Positions 9,904 through 18,999 of a DNA stretch of 33,507 nt are shown here, one piece after another. The stretch covers positions 1 through 33,507 of the forward strand of contig CAICTM010001232.1 in the NCBI GenBank assembly GCA_903772945.1, in the 5' to 3' direction. Source of the stretch: Seminavis robusta. Lineage: Eukaryota > Bacillariophyta > Bacillariophyceae > Naviculales > Naviculaceae. The translations under genes were made by a program, and so were the position numbers. The notes under the pieces were generated by a model. The model worked only from the letters and a program-made list of their open reading frames with translations, did not search any database and had not been told where the DNA came from. How positions within the stretch are numbered: the stretch's first letter is position 1; each line of letters begins with the position of its first letter.

Positions 9904-10347
9904 TTAGCAAAGACGAGTGGGCTGGAAGTTCTTGGATCGAACCAATCCACGGCGGCGGTGGCTGCTCTGGATGCAAGGTTCAGAGGCGGACATGAGATCG
10001 GAAGTCTTTTTGCTGGTGGTGCTGTCCATGTCGAAGTTCCACTCGAGAGAGGGAAAGTCAACACTATCAGTGGAGAGCAAGCTATTGAAGAGGCCGGAGA
10101 TTTCGAAAGATGGCGAGCAACTGTTGCTGCGCTTTCGTCGCTTGTTGCTTCCCTCTTCAGAGGCTCGCACGATGCTGAGAAGGCTGTTGGTTGCGGGGCT
10201 GCTAGTCTTCTCCAACAAGCTGAGACTGCTGCGCTTCCTGGCCTTCATAAAGTTGCTATTCAGGGGCGCTGTGGCGGGGAGGTCGAAGCGGTCGACGAGT
10301 GGGCTGATGGGCCCGCGGATACCGGTTGGCTTGGCGATTGTGCACAT
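9904..10347 (-). CDS. Gene B: unrecognised protein, FPxxxW/LVRSK family
   Basis: 147 residues from ATG (MCTIAKPTGIRGP) to TAG, no intron needed. It is rich in Ser, Lys and Arg, with a possible nuclear localisation signal KRRKRS near residues 69-74. Residues 98-103 are FPSLEW, followed by NFDMDS. Residues 131-139 are RRRGLVRSK, close to the C-terminus. Both motifs match genes A, C and D in order, and FPxxxW sits at residue 98 here and in gene C, which also begins with MC. The spacing between motifs is the shortest of the four (about 30 residues). Function unknown. It converges with gene A. A hairpin-forming inverted repeat lies about 160 bases upstream of the start (10508-10571). Confidence 0.65.
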   Translation of the reverse strand: MCTIAKPTGIRGPISPLVDRFDLPATAPLNSNFMKARKRSSLSLLEKTSSPATNSLLSIVRASEEGSNKRRKRSNSCSPSFEISGLFNSLLSTDSVDFPSLEWNFDMDSTTSKKTSDLMSASEPCIQSSHRRRGLVRSKNFQPTRLC

Positions 10348-10507
10348 GGTTGCTGAGAGCGGATAGATGAGGGTATAGAAACAGATTGTGAGCCTTCAGT
10401 CGAGACTTCCCATGGCTTGATTCAGCAGGTCTGGATATGTTTCATGACCCCACCATTGCCATCGGTCTCTTAGCTACGATCAGGGGTTCAAGTCTATGCT
10501 TTTGTCC

Positions 10508-10571
10508 CTGAGGTGGCAGCATAACGAATGCTTCCTCGGTTTCTCTCTCTTCGATTTTGCTGCCACCTCAG
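10508..10571. repeat. Perfect 14 bp inverted repeat, 36-base loop
   Basis: CTGAGGTGGCAGCA at 10508-10521 is exactly complementary to TGCTGCCACCTCAG at 10558-10571. It could form a stem in RNA or a cruciform. It sits upstream of gene B. The GAGGTGGC core also occurs singly near 8024 and 10875. Confidence 0.85.
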
Positions 10572-11599
10572 AGATCATGTCCATTGGAGGCAATACTGAT
10601 TTGGCCTTGTGCCTTCTCTCCTCTCTTCCAACTCGGTTCAGCACTTAGATTCTTAATGGCACCGAACTGTAAAACAAGCTTCAACTGTCTTTTAAGAATG
10701 CAAGAGACCCTCTTTTTGTGCCGCAGCTGTGCCACGTAGATCACCAAGAACATTTCTCCGATCAACTTCAAATTGTACTAGTCTAATTGTGGCATGGATA
10801 GTTGCTTGGCAGCGTTATTGCCGAGATGAAATTGGACTTTGTGTTGCAGCATTCTGTGCAGATTGAAGAAATCTGAGGTGGCTCAAAAAGAAGTCCCAGC
10901 AGCGACAACCTGAAATTGGGTGTTTGGCCTTTAATGAAGCTAGCAGTGCTGCTTTAGCATATTATTAATTAGATCCTTGTCAACTTATCAACTACTGAGT
11001 AACTGGTAACTGTATGCATTGCGGTTTTGACTTGGAAAGGGAGTGGGTCATGGTGGCCTTTGCCCCCGGAAAGTAGAGTTGCATCTCTCTCTTTTCCACG
11101 TCTCGTTGACTAGCCAGATAGCTAGCTAGTGGCTATTTACTCGTATTCTACTAGTATGCTTGCCAGCTCAGCAAGAAGATTAAGCAAAGCAGTATTGGTG
11201 GGTTGCCATCAAGTGACATTCTATCTGGAATATTGTGGTTGTGGCTGCAGGCAGTCTTCACGAAAAGACTTACACTTGTAGGGGCTGCAGACAGAAGTGC
11301 CCGAGGACAACCTCACCGAGACCAAAGGAGGGCAAAAGAAGATACCGGGAAAGTACTTGGTATCCATTCCGCCCCTCTCTTATGCCTACAGTAGAGCTAC
11401 CATACCGGTAGGGCATGTAGCTTTCAACACTTTCAACCAGTGCAGGATCAATATGATATGCATCATGTAATCCGAACACTCGGCTCAGACTTGACTCCAC
11501 TCATCCGAGACGCTGGCTAGGCCAATTCAAGCACATGATGTATACACAGCTGCGCTATCTAGCAGTAAAATAATAGCAGAGTTGTTCTTGCGTTCTTGC
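10572..11599. other. Intergenic, no gene recognised
   Basis: Only short open frames without recognisable motifs. It holds CTAGCTAG at 11122-11129 and TACCGGTA at 11403-11410. Confidence 0.45.
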
Positions 11600-12076
11600 C
11601 GCTTTGAAGAAAAGGAGGGGGGCAATAGCTCCCACATGCTTCAACGCTTTGACAGTATCACATTTAAAGCACATCTCGCAATGATGACTGTAAAATTGAA
11701 CTTTAGTGAGGTCTTGTTGAAGAAGCTTTCTTGAATGCTTAAACAAAGGCGACTCGACTTGCTCAGAACAGCTTGAAGAACACAAAAAGGCGACGAGCAA
11801 GACATCGAAGAAGGACTGAATTTCTTAAGTTTATTGAAGCAGATCTTTACAGTGGTCCAATTAGTACTCTGGTAGAAGCTATTTATCTTTTCAATGTTTG
11901 TTCTAAAGATCTTCAAGCCAGAGCATGTGCTCCTCGTCACGCGAAGAAAGTGCAACCACGAGCCTCCGGTGGGCCTCCACTCCTGAAAAGAAGTCGGACC
12001 GATGGTTTTGCAACATCTGTTCCTTGAGACTTGAGAGGGCTTCCCTTGCCATGCTCTTCTCATCTGAGAACTCCAT
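11600..12076 (-). pseudogene. Decayed gene, possible MYND-type zinc finger at C-terminus
   Basis: On the minus strand an ATG at 12076 opens 57 coding-like residues (MEFSDEKSMAREALSSLKEQ, then HRRLVVALSSRDEEHMLWLEDL) ending at a TAG at 11903. Further down, in another frame, come CSSCSEQVESPLFKHSRKLL and HHCEMCFKCDTVKALK, and after one more frame change CGSYC. The series C-x2-C ... ALK-x-CGxxC is reminiscent of the first half of a MYND zinc finger, as found in many MYND/ankyrin-type proteins, but the second cysteine pair is not visible. Multiple frame changes suggest a pseudogene or undetected introns. Identification is tentative. Confidence 0.27.
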
Positions 12077-12273
12077 GGAGCCTCGATTTGCGGCTTCCTA
12101 TAACTGGTAAAAAGACGAACTCACCATCGTACTCGTACGTGAGAAGAAGCGCAAACAACTATCTATTTTAAGTTTTAGAGGCAAAGCAATCAAGCTTTGA
12201 GAGAAAGAGAGTAGCTTGCGAAGACGACAATCTCAAAGAAACTCACACCATCCCCTCTTACCTTACGACGAAA

Positions 12274-12942
12274 ATGTGTGGTTTACTCCTCATGAGCTCG
12301 AGCCCGCTTTCGCAGTCATCCCATACCAGTCTTCGCCATCCAAGCAATCGCTGCCGTAGTGCAACTGATAGTGGTGCCGGCAGCATGCAGTTGCAGGCCA
12401 CCAAAGCCGTCAACAAGCTTATCCACAAGCAAAGCTGCAAGGACGACACGATTCCCTGTGCTGCTGTCATGCCTTGGCCTCGACTTGGCTTTCCCACTGA
12501 GAGTCTTTGCACGGACAATCTTACATCAGCAACTGCCGAACAAGTGGACGCCGATCCCTTTCAGTTTCCTGTCATTGAATGGTCCTTTTCCGACGACGAA
12601 GACTCCACCTTCAGTGATAGCATGGACAGCAGCGGGAAGACGACTGCTTCAGCTCCAGCCAACCTTGGCTGTCAGGAGGCTCCTCGTCGAGGAAGCCTTG
12701 TGCGCTCCATCTCCTTGGTTTCCTCCATCATGAAGGAAATGAACTCCACCACCACCACTACAATTACTTCTCTGACAAAGAAGAACAATAAACGAACACT
12801 GTCACCCTTCAAGGCCCACAAGAAGCGACACTCCAAGGGCAAGCCTAAGCAATCCAACCGCCTTCTGGCCCTCACACACCCGGTTTCCCTTGGGGGCCTC
12901 GAAGTTGGCCACCACGCGGAATCCCAAAAGTTCTTCCTCTAG
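12274..12942 (+). CDS. Gene C: unrecognised protein, FPxxxW/LVRS family
   Basis: 222 residues from ATG (MCGLLLMSSSPLSQ) to TAG in one exon. Residues 98-103 are FPVIEW, followed by SFSDDEDSTFSDS, an acidic serine tract with casein-kinase-2-like character. Residues 137-145 are PRRGSLVRS, which also looks like a basophilic kinase site. A polythreonine stretch follows (about 159-164), then a strongly basic region with KKNNKR and KAHKKRHSKGKPK, a plausible nuclear localisation signal. Motif order equals that of genes A, B and D, and the position of FPxxxW is identical to gene B. This gene has the longest tail after the LVRS motif. The motifs define the family only; function is unknown. Its downstream sequence is unusually G-poor. 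Confidence 0.65.
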   Translation: MCGLLLMSSSPLSQSSHTSLRHPSNRCRSATDSGAGSMQLQATKAVNKLIHKQSCKDDTIPCAAVMPWPRLGFPTESLCTDNLTSATAEQVDADPFQFPVIEWSFSDDEDSTFSDSMDSSGKTTASAPANLGCQEAPRRGSLVRSISLVSSIMKEMNSTTTTTITSLTKKNNKRTLSPFKAHKKRHSKGKPKQSNRLLALTHPVSLGGLEVGHHAESQKFFL

Positions 12943-14611
12943 ACCAAGCGACCCTTGCCAACCACAGTTCACACACAAGACTTGTCCACATTGCACACCT
13001 TCTGCAAGCGCATTACACACCTGCCCCATCTTGCATGCACATTCATCATCACAAACAACCTGAACACATCATGACACGGAACTACACAAGAGAACCCTTT
13101 CTTTGCACATACTCTCACTCTCTCAGAGTTCCCCAAATATACACACCATGCACCAGGAACGCACCAAAGCGCTCTGAGTGCCAGTCCAAGAGACCCTTCC
13201 TTCTGCTGATCCTTCTCTAGGCTAGAGAAGGACTTGTTCCTCCACAAAGCAACCTGTACAAGACACATTATGGAGACACATGTTCCTTCACTCACATGGC
13301 ACCACTCACCCCCCTGTTCATACTTATACAAGAGTGGTCCAACAACGTCTCATTGGGAAGCTCGGCTCCAACCGTCCTGTTTATACTTTCACAAGGCATC
13401 CCTTCTGTTTACATTTGTACACAACTCCATACATACACATGCCTTTTGGACTCCAAGCAACCCACCTTCCCTCCTTCATCTGCTCCGATAAAGTTTTCCA
13501 ACTCCGCAGTAACTCATCTACCTATCAATATCTCCCACCTGAAAACATCCAGCAAGCAGTCGAGCGCCCAGGCAGCCACTATTCCGGTGCTGGACGTGAC
13601 ATTTGCTCTATAAGCGTATACTTTCCTTCTTCATTACGACACTCTAGTATCTAACAAACTATACAAATAACCAGCACTGTCTTGTTACTTTTGTGCATCT
13701 TTAGCATTAAAAGCAAGCAATTTATGTAGTCCCGGGCTGTCCTGCAACACCTCGCCCGAGCTGTGGCCAACCTATGGTAGAAGAACTTTGACGGGGGTTT
13801 AGAGTAGGTGGATTATCTACGGCAGAAGATGGCAGCTTGCTAGCAGGCCCCGAAACAGACACGAGGAGAGGCCTGCAACGACTTGGATAGACCGCTTTCG
13901 GTGAAGTGGCTTGCGAATGGAATGCTTTCGGTCAAGCGGCTCTTTGTTGGAGGCCTCTGGCTGCTACAGCACAGCACGAACAGCTGCTCTGAACTTTGGC
14001 TACCAGCTAGTAGCATGACGACCTAACTAAAGCTAAGCAAGAAACAAGAAGTCTGGCTGGGTTGGAGGCCTCTGCTACAGCACAGCAGCACAGCACAAAA
14101 GCTGCAATATAGGTTGGCTAGCATGACGCACTAAAGCTAAGCAAGAAACTAGTCTAGCTGGGTTCGCTACCGGTAAGTGTCATGCAAGCAAGCTATGAGC
14201 GCAAATCATTGGTTCCATTCCTGCATGCCCAAAGGAGTGTTGACTACAGGAGCTACTACGTGTACATGTGCAGGATGGGTTTGAAATTTATCATTGTCTG
14301 TTCAGACAGATGTTCTATGTTCATCTTTTTTGGCAGAGTTTGATCAAGGATTGTTTGTTGTTTGTTCAGTATGTCCAGAGTAGGTTGAGATTCTCAATTG
14401 TTGCTTGTTGGTTGAGTTGAGTCGAGTCTTTTGGATCCATGGCGGGCAAGATTTGTACAAAGATAGATAGATAGATGCCTTTGAGCCAGGATATATAATA
14501 TAAACACCAGGGACTCGACTCGGTTCCATTTCACAAAGCAAAGAAGTAGATTGCATAGGTTGTACATTGTTCAAAAGTAGGGGAAGATCGTTTGAATTCC
14601 ATTGAATGAAT
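12943..14611. other. Intergenic between convergent genes C and D; G-poor tract and duplication
   Basis: From about 12955 to 13560 the + strand is rich in A and C and poor in G (ACACA- and CCTTC-type words). This leaves long open frames that look like artefacts of composition. 13946-14165 is a two-copy direct repeat. TACCGGTA is at 14168-14175 and a short GATA run at 14460-14476. No gene is supported. Confidence 0.5.
13946..14165. repeat. ~115 bp direct repeat, two diverged copies
   Basis: Copies start at GTTGGAGGCCTCTG, 13946 and 14061. Shared blocks in order: CTACAGCACAGCA, TAGCATGACG, CTAAAGCTAAGCAAGAAAC and CTGGGTT. The second copy is about 10 bases shorter through small deletions. Confidence 0.85.
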
Positions 14612-15100
14612 TCAATTCATGGTGCACCTTCTACGTTGCACGGGTGGTTCTGGGCGGTCGAAGCGGAGCATGTGGAGAGCAGAGACCATGCCTTTGGAGC
14701 GTACCAAGCCGCCAGTTTTGGCATCGTAGGAAGTGCGACGGTTGTCCTTCCAGGAGGCAGTGGCGTAGACATGGAGGGTCACAGGAGATGTGGCAGAGTC
14801 GTCGTCGTCGTCGTCGTTGGGGAGAAGATCGTCGTCGAGAACCCAGGAGATTTCGGGAAAGTTGCTGCCAGCCTTGCTGGGTGGAGCTTCGTCATCTTCC
14901 AGTGAAGGGCAGCAACGACTACTGCTGATCTTTAGCAAGGCAAGGTCGCTACCATCACTGAGAGAGCAACGGACCAGCCCCTTTTGAACCAATTCAAGGG
15001 GATCGTCCGAAGCAGCAACAGAAGCGCTGCTCTTGACCAAGAGCTCCAAGGCTTCCGTGGCAGGAACCCTCTGAACGGGCTGGAAGGCGGAACGTAACAT
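14612..15100 (-). CDS. Gene D: unrecognised protein, FPxxxW/LVRSK family
   Basis: 162 residues from the first ATG of the frame (MLRSAFQPVQRVPATEAL) to TAA. Residues 81-86 are FPEISW, followed by VLDDDLLPN and a run of six aspartates. Residues 130-136 are GGLVRSK and then GMVSALHMLRF; the C-terminus is basic (VQRRRCTMN). An additional upstream LVRC at about residue 42 resembles the second motif but lacks the basic context. The order FPxxxW, acidic patch, then LVRSK matches genes A-C. The promoter side carries GTACCG/TACCGG repeats at 15112-15124. Function unknown; the acidic patch next to an aromatic residue could be a protein-binding or transactivation-type short motif (inference). Confidence 0.65.
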   Translation of the reverse strand: MLRSAFQPVQRVPATEALELLVKSSASVAASDDPLELVQKGLVRCSLSDGSDLALLKISSSRCCPSLEDDEAPPSKAGSNFPEISWVLDDDLLPNDDDDDDSATSPVTLHVYATASWKDNRRTSYDAKTGGLVRSKGMVSALHMLRFDRPEPPVQRRRCTMN

Positions 15101-16077
15101 GAAGACGAAGCAATACCGTACCGGCAATGGATGTGGTGGGTATTGACGAGTAGACTACTAGGATAGAGTTGTGTAAAAGTCGGTTTGATAGATAGATTGA
15201 TGGCGAGAGTATGAAGCTACTAGGCGTCAGAAGTAACAGAGTAAACAACGCACTCAGCAACAACAGCAACAACACAACAACGATCCTCAAATCCAGTTTC
15301 AAATCCCACAGCTTCGAAATCAAGGTACCAAAAATGACGCATTTCTTCACCCACAGTCAATGTTTAGTACGAATCTGAAGCACTAAGATTTGGCGTTGAA
15401 GCAAGACTTATTGAGGAGCATCAGAGAACGGCCCGCATCATTTTACCGCGATCTTCGGGGCAATAGGTTATCAACACAAAGAACAGTCGTTTTTCCGATC
15501 AAAAGTCGTCTTTGGATTTCGTCCACTATCACTTCCCCATGCCCACCCGGCCAAAAGCATTTTTGATTGATTGAGTCATGAGCGGTGTCACGCAATAGAT
15601 CTATACGGAATTGAATAGTATATATACGGTACTTAGATCGACCATTAACGCTCTAACCGACAACGGTCCCTCACCGGATCTCGAATGACCGAACAGGTCA
15701 TGGAGCGCTGTCTCTAAATCCATGATGGTTAAGACTGGCATTTTTGCTTTTTCCGAAAGTTGAACTGGACAGATTCCGTGCAATACGGCACATAAGGACT
15801 TCTGAATAGTCCAACTTTCCACCACAGCAAAAATGTCACGGGGGGGGGGGTATAGATATAAGGGGTAATTTTTTTAAGTACAGGTTAATTAACTACGGGC
15901 TCAAAACACGGATCAAATGGCTCGTTCTTGTTGGGGCTTGGTCGTATCTTATCTTTTGAGAACAGCGCAGAACACTTCGGAGTGCCCTGGACAATGTGGG
16001 ACCGACTTGTATAGAGCTAACAGTAGTCAGAATAACAAAAATAGACCATCACTGATGATCGAACTGGATTCTCTTCC
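15101..16077. other. Intergenic with one weak open frame and an 11-G run
   Basis: Mostly featureless. A minus-strand open frame at 15825-15601 (74 codons, containing KAKMPVLTIMDLETALHDLF) reads like protein but has no recognisable domain or upstream extension; it could be a gene fragment. An uninterrupted run of 11 G lies at 15840-15850. (CAA)-rich sequence occurs near 15255-15280. Confidence 0.4.
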
Positions 16078-16160
16078 TCAGACATCAGCCCTGTAAGTCG
16101 GGGGGCTGTTCTCCTTTTGCGAGCTCCAGTTCTGGACCTCACTTTTTTCCTGAGAATGAG

Positions 16161-16248
<88 letters not shown>

Positions 16249-17926
16249 AGTCAAGGGTGGAGGAGTCATTCGCTGAGTCAAAGGTGGGGGACTCTGTCTT
16301 TTGTACGGATTGGGGTACTTGGCTGCCTGAGGCTTCTGGCTGTCATATTTAACAGGATCCTGGAAAGGGCCGGGTGGTGGAATGGTGCTGGTCTTCTCTG
16401 CAACTCGTCTTCCCTGCCGGAACTGTTGAACTTGGGAAAAGGGCATGGGGACAGCCTCTGCCACATTCTTGAATTGAACAGTCGGACGTGGTGGAGCGGT
16501 AGCTGGGCCATTGACAGGGCGACCATGATTCATAGGTGTGGTGTTGCTGGCGTTCGGCACACTCTTTGAGTACTGGTTTACTGTCATGCTGACATAACGT
16601 GTGTTGGAGCCTCCAGTAGAGGCTGCTCTGCCTTGGTTGCTTCCAGTGGAGTTTCTACGCTGATTTCTGGTGTAGGTTCCTGTGCCGTCGGAGCTTTCAG
16701 TAGCGACAGTGCTGAGTGGGTTGGCTTTCTTGGGAAGTCCAGAATGATCCGGGCATTTGGCTTGGAGCCCCTGGACCATCTCCAACAGCCAGTCAATTTG
16801 TCCATCCATGTGGTTGAGGATTCCATCTTGGGCTTCCAATCGCTCCAAGATGACCTCAGTGGAAGTGTTGGAGCCAGCGTTAGTAGGAAGACTGTGGTTG
16901 TCACGCCACCCACCACTGCTAGAGCTCTTGGAGGAGGAGTCACTGGACACAGCACACTTCTGTGTAGTGTGGCGCTTCAAGTCCGTGGTGGAATCCTTGA
17001 GCTTTGTCATGATACGCGACTCAGCTGCGACTACAGAGCTTGTGGCCTCTTCCAGCTTGCTCATCAAACGCGATTCAACACCATCCATCTTGACATCCAA
17101 TGACATGGTGACTGTACGCAATCCTTCACCAAGGTCCCTCCATGCCCTAGATAGTCCGTCAATAACTGACTTAGAAGCTTCCTTTGGTAGAGTGCGTAGA
17201 ATGTCTTGTAGGTTCTTCATCTCGGAAACAACCTTTGTTGTGAGTTTTCCCACAGAAGTGACTTTGGATCGAACGTCCGAAAGTCCCATTGTTGTATTGG
17301 TGTGTGCATCCATCATTTTCCTCCAAGATGTTCCTGGAATGGCAATCTGAGTGTTCTTGCGAATTTCTTCTGCTTTGGCTGATGTTCTGCGATGACGTCC
17401 TGTCGGAGGGGCATTGAAAACGGCTGCAGATTCCTTTGTAGCAAACAAGCTGTCATCCGAGTCCGTGTCCGATTCAAGCAAAGCCTGCTGCACTTGTGAG
17501 GCCTTCTTGGGGTCCTTGCAATCAGAGAGGACGGGCTTGTAGCCAGCCGGAGGAGCCACAATCTCAACTTCATCATCAGACTCTTCCTTTGGCAATGGCT
17601 TTGGTGGGATCTTCTTGGTTGTAACAACCGGAGTCTTCTTGCACTTGCACTTGTTCTGGTTGGCATTGTTTTTCCAAGAGTTGGACGTTGACACGGCGAC
17701 TTTGTTAGGCTTAGGTTTCTTGGTGCTGGTCATGCTGTTCCAGACAACATCAGAAAAAAAGCCCCCGCTTTTGCTGTTCTCCAGTTTCTTTGCTGGTGGA
17801 GTCAAGACGCTGGTTAGATACAAACTTGGGAGTTGGAATGAAGTACCCTTCGGTAGAGTTCATGACTGGGGGGCGTTTGGTTTCTTCATCGTCCGTGGCA
17901 TAAGCCCTGTCGTCTTTGCGCGACAT
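16078..17926 (-). CDS. Polyglutamine, coiled-coil-like protein of unknown function (2 exons)
   Basis: The proposed gene is exon 1 17926-17826, a 91-nt intron 17825-17735 (GTTTGT...polypyrimidine...AACAG) and exon 2 17734-16078, giving 585 residues. The start (ACC ATG TCG) has A at -3. The phases match exactly (exon 1 ends in AA, exon 2 supplies C), and without splicing exon 1 stops in a different frame. The N-terminus is acidic (ATDDEETKRPP), followed by Lys/Pro-rich and Ser/Asp-rich low complexity. A helical region at about 165-290 (SDVRSKVTSVGKLTTKV, ESRLMSKLEEATSSVV) suggests a coiled coil. The C-terminal third is Pro/Gln-rich, with PPPLTQ repeated twice and 29 uninterrupted glutamines (530-558). 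No catalytic domain is visible. Likely a disordered scaffold or regulatory protein; a mobile-element origin is not excluded. The start could instead be the ATG at 17733. Confidence 0.65.
16162..16248 (-). repeat. Polyglutamine-encoding (CAGCAA)n microsatellite
   Basis: 87 bases, 29 codons, almost perfectly alternating CAG and CAA with two extra CAG at the N-terminal edge. The opposite strand reads as polyleucine, which is not a gene. Confidence 0.97.
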
Positions 17927-18999
17927 GGTTGGTGTTGGTATCCTCTGGTCAAAAGGAGCTGACCGGAAAAATGAGAGAAAGAAGTGACAATCAACCTTTG
18001 CTGAGCCAAGAGGCAGGGTCGCAGTTTCCCAGTGGAGTGAGTACGGTGGTCTACTGGGGCTCATGTCGGAGGGAGTGCAGTGGGTTCCGTGAGCGATAAC
18101 TTTTAGGAGCGAGAGCTCATGATCCCGTCAGAGATAGCTCCAACAGCTATGCTGGCCTACAGCTCCAGCACCCACAGCTGGCTTATCTCCAGCAAAGCAG
18201 CAAGAAAGGATCGTCCTTTCTACCATAGTTAAGAAAATAGTACGAAAGATTGAGACCGATCCTGATTAGCTTGTAGCCCCTTTGATACCGCAGCAGTTGA
18301 TACCTATCCTGTTGAGGCCGGGCATAAGCAGTAGGAGGTAGCAGATAGTATGTTCCCAGACTTCCACTGCACGATTGAATAACGAAGCCCCAGCTCCTGA
18401 GGTGGAGCTGGCCCAAAAGGGCCAGCAGAGAGCTCTGCTGGCCTCCTGTCTGACTGACAGGCCAAGTCCTTGGTTTTGGTGCCTACTGGAGGTGTTGGAT
18501 ACTCCTGAGGCACACAAGGTCCCTGAACTGCCTGACTACCGCTGTCCCTGAGGAAGGGTTTCAGCGAGACCCAGTCCACTACTGGAGTATTGGAACTGAA
18601 CATTCAAGAAACTTATTGGTGAGGGTCCAAGTCAGATGCACAAGATGGGTTTGGTGAGGGGCAGCCGACTAGTTGAGTGCTACCAGGCAAGGTTGATTGC
18701 ACGTGAGGCAATGCCGGTGTTGGAGGCAGTTTTCGGTGTTGGAGGCAGTTTTCAGTTCGTGAAGGAACGGCTAGTTGAGTGATGTTCCTGCATTGTCTGG
18801 CGTGATAGATACCGTGCCAGGGTAGAGTGATACGTAGAGTCAATGGAGAGATGCTAGGGTGTATTAGATCGGGGGTAGTATTAAGAAGATTCTAGACTGT
18901 TTATCTATCTACTTGTTCGCCATGTTGGCTGTTCGTGATCATTGGTCTCTGTATGGCTTCCCTGTACGTTCCGTATGATCATGTGTAGCAGTACGTAGA
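17927..18999. other. Intergenic between the polyQ gene and the transposase
   Basis: No gene confidently seen. A minus-strand open frame at 18603-18304 (99 codons, MFSSNTPVVDWVSLKPFLRD) is protein-like but unrecognised and could be an upstream exon or relic. A perfect 19 bp tandem duplication (CGGTGTTGGAGGCAGTTTT) is at 18715-18752. The left terminal inverted repeat of the downstream transposon should lie here but was not identified. Confidence 0.4.
18715..18752. repeat. 19 bp perfect tandem duplication
   Basis: CGGTGTTGGAGGCAGTTTT occurs twice head to tail (18715-18733 and 18734-18752). Confidence 0.92.

Noticed and set aside
9827..10366. Long plus-strand frames antisense to gene B
   Set aside because: They lack the shared motifs; the minus-strand frame carries FPSLEW and RGLVRSK in the family order.
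10470..10575. GGGTTCAAGTCTATGC resembling a tRNA T-arm
   Set aside because: No acceptor or anticodon stem can be folded around it; the nearby dyad is a long simple hairpin instead.
12969..13654. Several overlapping open frames on both strands
   Set aside because: Explained by the G-poor composition of the tract; no motif, and no support as genes.
16117..16569. Plus-strand frame with a long leucine run
   Set aside because: Antisense of the polyglutamine codons; no other protein-like feature.
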